Shown here: piece by piece, positions 26,601 through 33,319 of the stretch | Position numbering within the stretch: position 1 is the stretch's first letter | Layout of the letters: the number at the start of each line of letters is the position of its first letter | Position numbers and translations under genes: made by a program | Origin: Pedobacter sp. ASV17 | Lineage (GTDB): Bacteria > Bacteroidota > Bacteroidia > Sphingobacteriales > Sphingobacteriaceae | DNA: 37,796 nt | Reading direction: 5' to 3' | Assembly (NCBI RefSeq): GCF_016429065.1 | Contig: NZ_JAELTX010000048.1 | Coordinates: 1 to 37,796 of the forward strand | The notes under the pieces: generated by a model | Told to the model about the DNA's origin: nothing | Seen by the model: the letters and a program-made list of their open reading frames with translations, nothing else | Database searches by the model: none

Positions 26601-26839
26601 TTGGCTGTGCCACCTGTAATAGGCATTACGTAGATATCTCCCAACAGGTCGAACACAATTTCCTTACCATCAGGACTCACATCAAGGTTCATCCAAGTGC
26701 CTTCGTTGGTGGTAATACTGAAGTTTTTGGTAGGACCTTTGTATTTTTCAACGTCCCATTTCGGTGTTTCTTTTTTCTCTTGGGCATACGTTGAACCCAA
26801 GGTGCATAATAATGCTGATGCTAATAAATACTTCCTCAT
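23588..26839 (-). CDS. Secreted TolB-like propeller fused to amidohydrolase
   Basis: 1083 residues. Signal peptide of about 19 residues (MRKYLLASALLCTLGSTYA). Residues about 45-640 carry PD40/WD40-like repeats (SPDGKEIVFD, SPNGKYISFTSD, SPDGKFIAYV, SPDGKTVVFNA and others), one or two beta-propellers. Residues about 655-1050 form an imidazolonepropionase-like amidohydrolase: PGIVDVHAH (HxH near 709-711), DGHTGIEHS, GAHGQ.QGLGAHWE, and the family end LGSLEPGKLADLIIME. Such secreted fusions are common in Bacteroidota and are thought to hydrolyse peptide- or amide-like compounds in the periplasm; the substrate is unknown. Divergent from recQ. Confidence 0.9.
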   Translation of the reverse strand: MRKYLLASALLCTLGSTYAQEKKETPKWDVEKYKGPTKNFSITTNEGTWMNLDVSPDGKEIVFDLLGDIYVMPITGGTAKLLSGGIAYEVQPRFSPNGKYISFTSDRNGADNIWIMDRQGGNKKQITKESFRLLNNATWMPNSEYLIARKHFTASRSLGAGEMWMYSIYGGDGVQLTKRKNDQQDAGEPNVSPDGKYLYFSEDVSPGPSFQYSKDPNGLIYAIRQLDLNTGKLSNLIADQGGSVRPQISPDGKFIAYVKRVRLKSVLYIQNLKTGEEYPIYDDLTKDQQETWAIFGVYPNFAWTPDAKKIIFYAKGKIRQVELGNLYVSDIPFEVTTNQTVQDALHFDQQVYTNEFTAKMIRQLATSPDGKTVVFNAAGYLYKKELPNGAPERLTNGLDFEFEPKFSPDGKFVVYTTWSDEFKGAVKRTDLKTGKTVSLTDEKGYYYSPSYSNKGDKIIFRKGVGNEVLGLTYGKNNGIFVMSANGGPKTLVLDNGIKPQFNGDDTRVFYQSYEAGKKAFKSVDLNGGNERTHYTSQYATQFCPSPDGKWMAFTELFNAYITPMVTAGTALDLSAGNKSIPLARVTKDAGTYLHWSADSKKLLWTLGEKYYNREIKNTFSFIEGAPQVLPEPDTVGLSIGLKLKTDAPTGLVALKGARIISMKGDQVIEEGTILIENNKIKAIGKVDEVPIPADIKVLDVTGKTIMPGIVDVHAHLRTSPDGISPQQDWSYLANLSFGVTTSHDPSSNTEMVFSQSEMLKAGRMVGPRVYSTGSILYGADGDFKVTINSLDDALSHLRRLKAVGAFSVKSYNQPRRDQRQQILEAARQLKMEVVPEGGSTFFHNMTQIADGHTGIEHSIPVAPAYKDVVSFWNNTNVAYTPTLIVAYGGQWGENYWYDRTNVWENERLLNFTPRAIIDSRARRRTTSEYGDYGHIEVAKATKQIADGGTKVNLGAHGQIQGLGAHWELWMLVQGGMDPLKAIKCATLNGAEYLGMGKELGSLEPGKLADLIIMEDNPLEDIRNSEKIKYVMINGRIYDSMTMNETISREKMRPKLWFEMDKGVAFSLPYKTAETWTFTVPNCD

Positions 26840-27143
26840 TCTTATTTAGTACTAACAAATATTTAATCTTCGCAATTTAGCTATTTCTTGCCACAGATGC
26901 ACGGATATCATCTTTTTGATTTGTGGATGTTTGTATTAATGTTTTAGTGCTTAGTTCTTTAAGTAGGTTGTTGATGGTTTGATAAAACTTGGTTAAAGCT
27001 AGGGTTGAAGTATATCTGTAGATGTTCCAAAATGCGGTGCAAAATCTCTTAATATGGCAAGCGAATTGATATTTGTGTATCTGTGGCCAAAATCTCTTTT
27101 TTGAAAAGCGATGATGGTTTCATAGTTTTGGGTTTGCCAATCT
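26840..27143. other. 304-bp divergent region with widely split hairpin arms
   Basis: GCCACAGATGCACGGAT at 26890 and TTTGTGTATCTGTGGC at 27072 are the two arms of the hairpin repeated three times at 2303-2662, here separated by about 165 bp rather than about 20. The right arm ends 12 bases before the recQ -33 element. No convincing -7 box for the amidohydrolase gene was found. Confidence 0.7.
27100..27130 (+). promoter_or_regulatory. Complete Bacteroidota promoter of recQ
   Basis: TTTG (27100-27103), a 19-base spacer and TAGTTTTG (27123-27130) fit the housekeeping consensus TTTG-N19-TAnnTTTG exactly. The ATG follows 13 bases later, so the leader should be under 10 nt. This is the best-supported promoter in the window. 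Confidence 0.75.
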
Positions 27144-29036
27144 ATGACTGCAACAGAAATTTTAAAGAAATATTGGGGCTTTGATGTCTTTCGTCCGTTG
27201 CAGGAAGAAATTATCCAATCAGTGATCAAAAAACAGGATACTTTAGCCTTGTTGCCTACGGGTGGAGGGAAGTCAATCTGTTTTCAAGTGCCCGCCATGA
27301 TGCAGGAGGGCATCTGCATTGTGGTATCGCCGTTGGTGGCCTTAATGAAAGACCAGGTAGAAAACTTGAAGGCCAAGGGGATAGAAGCCATTGCCATTTA
27401 TGCGGGAATGGGCAAGCGTGAAATTGATATTTTGCTGGATAATTGCATTTACGGCAACATCAAATTTTTATATCTTTCTCCAGAACGTTTGCTGTCTGAA
27501 TTGGTGCGTGTGCGCATTTCCTATATGAATGTAAATCTCATTGCTATTGATGAAGCGCACTGTATTTCGCAATGGGGTTATGATTTTCGTCCACCTTATT
27601 TGAAGGTTAAAGAACTGCGGGAAATATTGCCCGATACACCTGTGTTGGCTTTAACCGCTACCGCTACGCCAGAAGTAAGGACGGATATTATTGAAAAATT
27701 AGACTTAAAAGACGCACAGGTTTTTGTAAAGAGTTTCTCTCGGAAAAACCTCAGTTATGTGGTCTTTAATTTAGATGATAAGCATAAAAAACTGATAGAG
27801 ATTTGTAAAAATGTTAAAGGCTGTGGTTTAATCTATGTGAGAAATAGAAGGGAAACCGCCGAAATAGCAAATTTCCTTCAACGAAATAAAATCTCCGCCG
27901 ATTTTTACCATGCTGGTTTGGAAAAGGATGCCAGATTTCAGAAACAGGAAGATTGGAAGCAGGATAAAATTAGGGTGATGGTCGCTACCAATGCTTTTGG
28001 AATGGGAATAGACAAGCCAAATGTGCGCTTCGTTATCCATTTGGATTTACCAGAAAGCTTGGAAGCCTATTATCAGGAAGCTGGTAGAGGGGGCAGGGAC
28101 GAAAAAAGAGCTTTTGCGGTATTGCTGACCAACAAAGCTGACCAAATGATATTGGAAGCAAAATACAAGGATAGTTTTCCTTCGGTGGATGAAATCAAAA
28201 AAGTATATCACTATCTTGGCAATTTTTATCAATTGGCCTACGGCGCAGGAGAGGGACTGAATTTCGATTTTGACCTCGCTGCTTTTTGTAAGCGCTTTGG
28301 CATTGGCGTGATTAAAACCATGGCCGCATTGAAGTTTTTAGAAAGAGATGGCTATCTGGTTTTGTCGGAAAATATTTTTATCCCATCAAGGTTGATGTTT
28401 ATGGTAGGACACGAAGATATTTATCGATTCCAGATTGAAAATGCTGTTTTTGACCCTATCGTTAAAACGATACAACGCTCATACGGCGGTGCATTTGATG
28501 GCTATGTGAAAATTAGCGAGAGCGATTTGTCCAATAGGTTGCGGATTTCCTATAATGATGTGATTTCGTATTTAAAGAAGTTGCAGGAATATCAAGTGAT
28601 TTCTTATTTGCCGCAAACTGACCAACCGCAATTACAATTTGTAACGCCACGTTTGGATATGCTGCATTTAGATGTAGATGCTAAATTTATCCAGCTTCGT
28701 AAGCAAATACAAAGCACTCAAATTGAAGCGGTGTTGGCGTATGCCTCCAACGCCATCTGTAGAAGTGTACAATTGTTGACTTATTTTGGAGAAAGTGGTG
28801 CCGAAAAATGTGGAGTTTGTGATGTTTGCTTGGCCGAAAAAAAGCAGGAAGACCTTGCAGCTTATAATGATACCATTGACTTTGAAATTTGTACCCTATT
28901 GCAAGGTCAACATCTCGATTTGGATGAACTGGTAAAAAGTATTCAAACTGGTGCCGATAACGATAAAATAGAACGAATTAGAGAACTTTTGGACGCTGGT
29001 AAAATCAAAACCGACGGCAAGAAGTATTATTTGTAG
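27144..29036 (+). CDS. recQ: RecQ-family ATP-dependent DNA helicase
   Basis: 630 residues. A 3'-5' SF2 helicase in recombination and fork repair. LLPTGGGKS gives the Walker A Lys K43, DEAH is at 136-139, TATATP is motif III, and QEAGRGGRDEKR near 310-321 is motif VI. Zinc ligands C539, C556, C559 and C562 have the same 17-3-3 spacing as E. coli RecQ C380-C403 but lie about 155 residues later. A winged-helix-like stretch (KISESDLSNRLRISYNDVIS) comes before them, so the order is helicase, winged helix, zinc. No HRDC domain is visible. Full promoter at 27100. Confidence 0.93.
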   Translation: MTATEILKKYWGFDVFRPLQEEIIQSVIKKQDTLALLPTGGGKSICFQVPAMMQEGICIVVSPLVALMKDQVENLKAKGIEAIAIYAGMGKREIDILLDNCIYGNIKFLYLSPERLLSELVRVRISYMNVNLIAIDEAHCISQWGYDFRPPYLKVKELREILPDTPVLALTATATPEVRTDIIEKLDLKDAQVFVKSFSRKNLSYVVFNLDDKHKKLIEICKNVKGCGLIYVRNRRETAEIANFLQRNKISADFYHAGLEKDARFQKQEDWKQDKIRVMVATNAFGMGIDKPNVRFVIHLDLPESLEAYYQEAGRGGRDEKRAFAVLLTNKADQMILEAKYKDSFPSVDEIKKVYHYLGNFYQLAYGAGEGLNFDFDLAAFCKRFGIGVIKTMAALKFLERDGYLVLSENIFIPSRLMFMVGHEDIYRFQIENAVFDPIVKTIQRSYGGAFDGYVKISESDLSNRLRISYNDVISYLKKLQEYQVISYLPQTDQPQLQFVTPRLDMLHLDVDAKFIQLRKQIQSTQIEAVLAYASNAICRSVQLLTYFGESGAEKCGVCDVCLAEKKQEDLAAYNDTIDFEICTLLQGQHLDLDELVKSIQTGADNDKIERIRELLDAGKIKTDGKKYYL

Positions 29037-29048
29037 AATTTCAATAAC

Positions 29049-29075
29049 CAATTAACCAATTTTCCTTTTTTAGCC
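29049..29075 (+). repeat. 27-bp near-repeat, left flank of the kinase-like gene
   Basis: CAATTAACCAATTTTCCTTT-type sequence just after recQ, matching 29823-29849 at 25 of 27 positions. The right copy contains the -7 region of the transporter gene, so the left may be the same region duplicated by the insertion. Confidence 0.6.
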
Positions 29076-29159
29076 TTAAATCAACAGGTAAATCTAAATA
29101 AGCTTTTTTTTAGCTTTATTTACTAAGGATTAACAAAATACGAATTGCCAACTTTTAGT

Positions 29160-29167
29160 TATCTTTG
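29160..29167 (+). promoter_or_regulatory. -7 box of the kinase-like gene
   Basis: TATCTTTG, an exact TAnnTTTG match, 19 bases before the GTG start at 29187. It gives this gene its own promoter within the recQ-transporter interval. Confidence 0.5.
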
Positions 29168-29186
29168 TGTTTGTTAGTAAAATCAA

Positions 29187-29816
29187 GTGAAAGATGAGTT
29201 ACGTAATGTCCTTTCAGGAAAGAGCAAAGTTAGGTTTGGAGAAATTATCCAAACAATATCCAGTTACCTTGGAAAAAGCACGCAAACAAGCACAACGTCT
29301 AAAGACTCAAAGCTCTTCAAAAAACAAGAGACAGAGGTTTTAGAAAAATTCACTACTGAGAAAAATCTTTGGATAGATGATATAGATTTATCTAAGTATG
29401 TGAGCGAGGGAGCGGAACAAAAAGTTTACCTCAAAGACGATAAGCACGTTATTAAGCTTAATGACGCTATCTATTATTTATCTTGGGTAGATTATTTTCA
29501 CAATCTTCTGCTGCATAATTACTTTTTCTCCGATACTGCATACGAATTACTGGGCTTTACAAAGGACCAAAATAATGTGTTGTATGCTGTGGTTCAACAA
29601 ACTTTTGTAACAGTTACAAGCATGACAGACTTACGAGAAGTGAAAGACTTTTTAACGAAAAATGGTTTTTCTAATACTAGGAATAACGACTATTTCAATT
29701 CTGAATTAGGAATTATTTTAGAAGATTTACATGATGAAAATGTACTTACCAATAATGGGATTCCTTTCTTTATAGATACCGTTTTTTATCTAACAGATGA
29801 ATTTTGGAAAGATTGA
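29187..29816 (+). CDS. Polyvalent-protein-type kinase-like protein
   Basis: 209 residues from GTG 29187. Residues 72-200 resemble the kinase domain found in polyvalent proteins of phages and conjugative elements: VSEGAEQKVYL (G75, glycine loop), VIKLND (K90), LEDLHDENVL (H182-D183-N185, the catalytic loop pattern) and FFIDTVF (D197 in the DFG position). Residues 1-50 are polar and Ser/Thr/Lys-rich. If active it would phosphorylate a protein or other target; the target is unknown and no phage genes are nearby. It is probably an inserted accessory gene, since near-repeats flank it and its start copies the transporter's. My assignment rests on motif recognition, not a search. Confidence 0.7.
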   Translation: MKDELRNVLSGKSKVRFGEIIQTISSYLGKSTQTSTTSKDSKLFKKQETEVLEKFTTEKNLWIDDIDLSKYVSEGAEQKVYLKDDKHVIKLNDAIYYLSWVDYFHNLLLHNYFFSDTAYELLGFTKDQNNVLYAVVQQTFVTVTSMTDLREVKDFLTKNGFSNTRNNDYFNSELGIILEDLHDENVLTNNGIPFFIDTVFYLTDEFWKD

Positions 29817-29822
29817 TAATTG

Positions 29823-29849
29823 CAATTAACCAATTTTCCTATCTTAGCC
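29823..29849 (+). repeat. 27-bp near-repeat, right flank, containing the transporter -7 region
   Basis: Partner of 29049-29075. It includes TATCTTAG (29840-29847), a 7-of-8 match to the -7 consensus, which would serve the transporter gene starting at 29871. Confidence 0.55.
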
Positions 29850-29870
29850 GCTACAAACAAAATTTAATTT

Positions 29871-31241
29871 ATGAAAGATGAGCTTTCAAAGTCTCCTTCA
29901 GGGGATTTAGGGGTTAAAAACGACAAAAAAACAATTCGCTCCTGGGCCTTTTTTGATTGGGCCAATTCAGCTTATAACCTTGTAATTACTTCTACCATAT
30001 TTCCAGCCTATTATACAGCCATCACTTCTGATAAGGATGATTATACCATTGATTACGTTTATTTCTTTGGGTATAAAATTGTCAATTCAGCACTATATAG
30101 CTACGCCATGGCTTTTGCCTTTTTAGTGATTGCTTTACTGTCGCCCATATTATCTTCCATTGCCGATACCCGTGGTAATAAGAAGATTTTCATGAAGATG
30201 TTTACCTACATTGGTGCCATTGCTTGTAGTATGCTTTTCTTCTTCGAGATTAACGCTGAAAAAGGGGTAGATACTTTGAATTTCAGTATCATCATGTTTG
30301 TTTTGGCAGCTATTGGATTTTGGGGAAGTTTGGTGTTCTATAACTCTTACTTGCCAGAAATTGCTACGGTTGAGAAACAAGACGATGTGAGCGCTAAAGG
30401 CTATATGTATGGTTATGTTGGCAGTATCATTTTACAAATTATCTGCTTTGTATTTGTGTTTAAGCCCGAATGGTTCGGTATTGTAGATGCATCCATTCCG
30501 GCACGCTTATCTTTCTTGTTGGTAGGGATTTGGTGGATAGGATTTGCGCAAATTCCGTTTAAAAACTTGCCAAAAGGAAGTCCCGATTATAAAGCTGAAA
30601 AGAAGAATATCATGACCAGTGGCTTTCAGGAGCTTAACAAGGTTTGGAAGCAGGTAAAACAAATGAAATACTTAAAGCGATTTCTGTTTGCGTTCTTTTT
30701 CTACTCAATGGGTGTACAAACCGTGATGTTGATTGCAGCATTGTTTGGCGAAAAAATATTGCATTTACCTACCTCGAAGCTCATTGCAACCATTTTGATT
30801 TTACAATTGGTAGCTATTCCAGGCGCCATGTTGATGTCGTACCTTTCTTCCAAAAAATTTGGTAACGTAAATGTATTGATAGGGGTGGTTACCATTTGGA
30901 TTGGATGCTGTATTGCCGCTTATTATATTCATACCGAGCTTCAATTTTATGCGCTAGCCGCGGTAATTGGTTTGATAATGGGTGGTATTCAATCTTTATC
31001 ACGTTCTACGTATTCTAAATTTCTTCCGCAACATAGCCCAGATCATACGTCATTTTTTAGCTTTTATGATGTAACAGAGAAAGTTGCGTTGGTTTTTGGG
31101 ATGTTTAGTTTTGGCTATATCGAAGTGCTAAGTGGAAGCATGCGTAATTCTGTCATCGCATTGGCCCTGTTTTTTGTTTTAGGTTTAGTATTTTTGCTGC
31201 TTCTCAAAAAAGTACAGCCCAAAGCAGTGGTTGTTGATTAA
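29871..31241 (+). CDS. Atg22/UMF1-family major facilitator transporter
   Basis: 456 residues with about 12 hydrophobic helices. RSWAFFDWANSAYNLVITSTIFPAYY at 24-49 is the family signature, shared with the yeast vacuolar amino-acid exporter Atg22. SIADTRGNKKIF is the MFS loop 2-3 motif and GGIQSLSRSTYSKFLP near 370 is the equivalent loop in the second half. Likely an inner-membrane secondary transporter; the substrate is unknown in bacteria. The next gene starts 21 bp downstream, so they form an operon. The N-terminal 20 residues are polar and may be cytosolic. Confidence 0.9.
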   Translation: MKDELSKSPSGDLGVKNDKKTIRSWAFFDWANSAYNLVITSTIFPAYYTAITSDKDDYTIDYVYFFGYKIVNSALYSYAMAFAFLVIALLSPILSSIADTRGNKKIFMKMFTYIGAIACSMLFFFEINAEKGVDTLNFSIIMFVLAAIGFWGSLVFYNSYLPEIATVEKQDDVSAKGYMYGYVGSIILQIICFVFVFKPEWFGIVDASIPARLSFLLVGIWWIGFAQIPFKNLPKGSPDYKAEKKNIMTSGFQELNKVWKQVKQMKYLKRFLFAFFFYSMGVQTVMLIAALFGEKILHLPTSKLIATILILQLVAIPGAMLMSYLSSKKFGNVNVLIGVVTIWIGCCIAAYYIHTELQFYALAAVIGLIMGGIQSLSRSTYSKFLPQHSPDHTSFFSFYDVTEKVALVFGMFSFGYIEVLSGSMRNSVIALALFFVLGLVFLLLLKKVQPKAVVVD

Positions 31242-31262
31242 AAGTGGAGACCGAAGAATAGC

Positions 31263-32000
31263 ATGAAGATAGAACTGTTTATCCCTTGTTTTGTAGATCA
31301 ATTATATCCTGAAACGGCATTCAATACCATTAAAATCCTTGAAAAGGCTGGATGTGAAGTGGCTTATAATTCAAAGCAGACTTGTTGTGGACAGCCCGCA
31401 TACAACGCTGGGTACTGGGAACAAGCAAAGGAGATCGGGACGAAATTTCTAGCTGATTTCTCGGACACAGAATATATCGTAGCCCCATCGGCCTCTTGTG
31501 TAGGGATGGTAAAAACAGGTTATAATGATTTGTTTACCAATACCATGGTGCATAATAAATGTAGAAGCTTACAGTCTAATATTTTCGAACTTTCCGATTT
31601 TTTAATCAACGTACTTAAGAAAGATTACTTTGGCGCCGAGCTGGAAGGAAAAGCCGTTTATCACGATTCGTGTAGTGGGTTGCGGGAGTGTAAAATCAAG
31701 GCAGAACCTCGTCGACTTTTATCGAAGGTGATAGGTTTGGAGATGTTGGAAATGAAAGATACCGACATGTGTTGTGGCTTTGGTGGTACTTTTGCCGTAA
31801 AATTTGATGCAATTTCTTCAGCCATGGCAGAGCAAAAAGTGAATAATGCTTTAGAAATGGACGCTGATTATATCATTTCCACAGACCTTTCTTGTTTGAT
31901 GCATTTGGACGGCTATATCCAGAAAAATAATCTTTCTATCAAAACTATGCACCTTGCAGATGTATTGGCAAATGGCTGGTTAGAAAGCACTGAATACTAA
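31263..32000 (+). CDS. LutA/YkgE-like protein with two CCG domains
   Basis: 245 residues. Two cysteine-rich CCG domains: TCCGQPAYN with C41-C42 and MCCGFGGTF with C170-C171, preceded by C9 in the IPCF segment. These bind iron-sulfur clusters or serve as redox ligands. In Bacillus the LutABC complex oxidises L-lactate. Here no LutB or LutC gene is within the window. It is the second gene after the UMF1 transporter, which may import or export a related carbon acid, though this is inference. Cytosolic, full length for LutA. Confidence 0.9.
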   Translation: MKIELFIPCFVDQLYPETAFNTIKILEKAGCEVAYNSKQTCCGQPAYNAGYWEQAKEIGTKFLADFSDTEYIVAPSASCVGMVKTGYNDLFTNTMVHNKCRSLQSNIFELSDFLINVLKKDYFGAELEGKAVYHDSCSGLRECKIKAEPRRLLSKVIGLEMLEMKDTDMCCGFGGTFAVKFDAISSAMAEQKVNNALEMDADYIISTDLSCLMHLDGYIQKNNLSIKTMHLADVLANGWLESTEY

Positions 32001-32080
32001 TTGCTTCCGTCTTTTGTAAAACTCTGGTTATAATCGAAAGAAATTAACCTTTTTTAACATCGCTTTACTCTAAAGTGATT

Positions 32081-32088
32081 TACTTTTG
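32081..32088 (+). promoter_or_regulatory. -7 box of the GLPGLI-like gene
   Basis: TACTTTTG, an exact TAnnTTTG match, 29 bases before the ATG at 32118. No -33 element at standard spacing. Confidence 0.45.
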
Positions 32089-32117
32089 TTTTGCTTATTA
32101 TATTGAAATAACCAATC

Positions 32118-33005
32118 ATGAAAAAAATATTTATCGCCTTTTTAGGCCTTTTAGCTTTTACGTTAAATGCTCAGGCACAAAAGAAATCTGGTGCTATCCA
32201 GTTTGAAAGTGTGATTGACCCAGTTGCGGCAGCAGAAGCTAGTGGTAGACAAATCCCAGAGGAAATGAAAGCCCGTATGCCAAAATCGATCAAAGCCAAT
32301 TACGAATTACTTTATAATGCTACAAACGCTAGCTTTATGCCTGTAACAGAAACAGAAGATAGCAACACTGGTGGCGGAGGTAGACCAGGTGGTGGTTTTA
32401 GGTTTGGTGGTTTTGGTGGTGGAGGCAATAGAGAGTACTATTACTCTTTTGCTGACCAAAAAGTAGTGGAAGTTTTTGATATGATGGATACTACTTATGT
32501 AATGCCTACTAAACTTGCGGCAACGGTAAACCCGATGAATGGCAATGGTGGAAGAAATAACAATCAAAATAACAGCGCTGTACAGTTTTTAAATGTTCCG
32601 CCAACCATTGAGGTGATTAAAACTGATGAAACCAAGAAAATTGTAAATCTTGATTGCAAGAAAGTGATCATCAAAACTACCCGTAAAGCAAAAGTGCTAG
32701 ACATGGAGAAAGATGTGGTAGAAGAAACGGTTTTATGGTATACCAACGATTTAGGTTTTAACTTTTCTCCGATGCCAAACCTGTGGACAGAAGGAGCTGT
32801 TTTAGCCATTGAAATTAAAGGAGGCGGTACTACTGCGAAAAGTATTGAGTACAGAGGCGTAAGTAATAAAGATGTAACTGCCCCTAAAAAAGCAATTGCC
32901 ATTACACCAGAACAATACCAAGCCAAAATGGAAGCAATGATGGCTAGGTTTAGAAATAACAATAACCGTGGTCAAGGTGGTCAAACAAGAGCGGTAATTA
33001 ATTAA
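32118..33005 (+). CDS. GLPGLI-like exported protein
   Basis: 295 residues. Signal peptide of about 20 residues (MKKIFIAFLGLLAFTLNAQA). Residues about 80-110 form a Gly/Arg/Phe-rich loop (GGGGRPGGGFRFGGFGGGG). The second half has the pattern of GLPGLI proteins: NLDCKKVIIKTT, then WYTNDLGFNFSPMPNLWTEGAVLAIE, where the GLPGLI box has become PNLWTEG. The C-terminus has PEQYQAKMEAMMARFRNN and a polar tail. Such proteins lie in the periplasm or outer membrane of Bacteroidota; function unknown. Own promoter and terminator, so a single-gene unit. Confidence 0.8.
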   Translation: MKKIFIAFLGLLAFTLNAQAQKKSGAIQFESVIDPVAAAEASGRQIPEEMKARMPKSIKANYELLYNATNASFMPVTETEDSNTGGGGRPGGGFRFGGFGGGGNREYYYSFADQKVVEVFDMMDTTYVMPTKLAATVNPMNGNGGRNNNQNNSAVQFLNVPPTIEVIKTDETKKIVNLDCKKVIIKTTRKAKVLDMEKDVVEETVLWYTNDLGFNFSPMPNLWTEGAVLAIEIKGGGTTAKSIEYRGVSNKDVTAPKKAIAITPEQYQAKMEAMMARFRNNNNRGQGGQTRAVIN

Positions 33006-33030
33006 GAAATTCCATTTTATATTTTTTCTG

Positions 33031-33061
33031 AATGTCTCGGCTATCGTCGGGACATTTTTTT
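33031..33061 (+). terminator. Intrinsic terminator of the GLPGLI-like gene
   Basis: ATGTCTCG (33032) pairs with CGGGACAT through 8 bp with one G-T wobble, followed by a run of seven T. It begins about 25 bases after the stop codon. Confidence 0.85.
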
Positions 33062-33078
33062 GTTTGTATATACACCAT

Positions 33079-33189
33079 GTCATTGCGAGGTATGAAGCAA
33101 TCTCAGTATACTGGTTTGGCCGACCCTGAAATAAATTCAGGGTGACGTATAATTGGCGCTCCGTCATGCTGAATTTATTTCAGCATCGG
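33079..33189. repeat. Composite of three REP-like hairpins before thrS
   Basis: A half-copy of the GTCATTGCGAGG family (33079-33103) is followed by CCCTGAA/TTCAGGG (33124-33142) and CCG...ATGCTGAA/TTCAGCAT...CGG (33161-33189). The latter two share the GCTGAATTTATTTCAGC core in opposite sense. They separate the upstream terminator from the thrS promoter. Confidence 0.75.
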
Positions 33190-33242
33190 TTTTGTAAGTG
33201 CTAATAAATGCAATTTGGGCATGAAATCCAATCTAAAAACCC

Positions 33243-33250
33243 TATCTTTG
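33243..33250 (+). promoter_or_regulatory. -7 box of the thrS-infC-rpmI-rplT operon
   Basis: TATCTTTG exactly matches TAnnTTTG. A TTTG at 33214 stands 25 bases upstream, longer than the usual 19-21. The predicted leader is about 60 nt and contains AAATCAC (33259) pairing with GTGATTT (33274), a hairpin that could bear on thrS regulation. Confidence 0.5.
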
Positions 33251-33319
33251 CACAAAATAAATCACACACGTAGGTGATTTGCAAAACAATTTATTTTAAA
33301 CTTTAAATCATAGTTGTAG

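Noticed and set aside
26999..27229. Minus-strand 76-codon frame across the recQ promoter
   Set aside because: It overlaps the promoter and the recQ N-terminus and has no family features.
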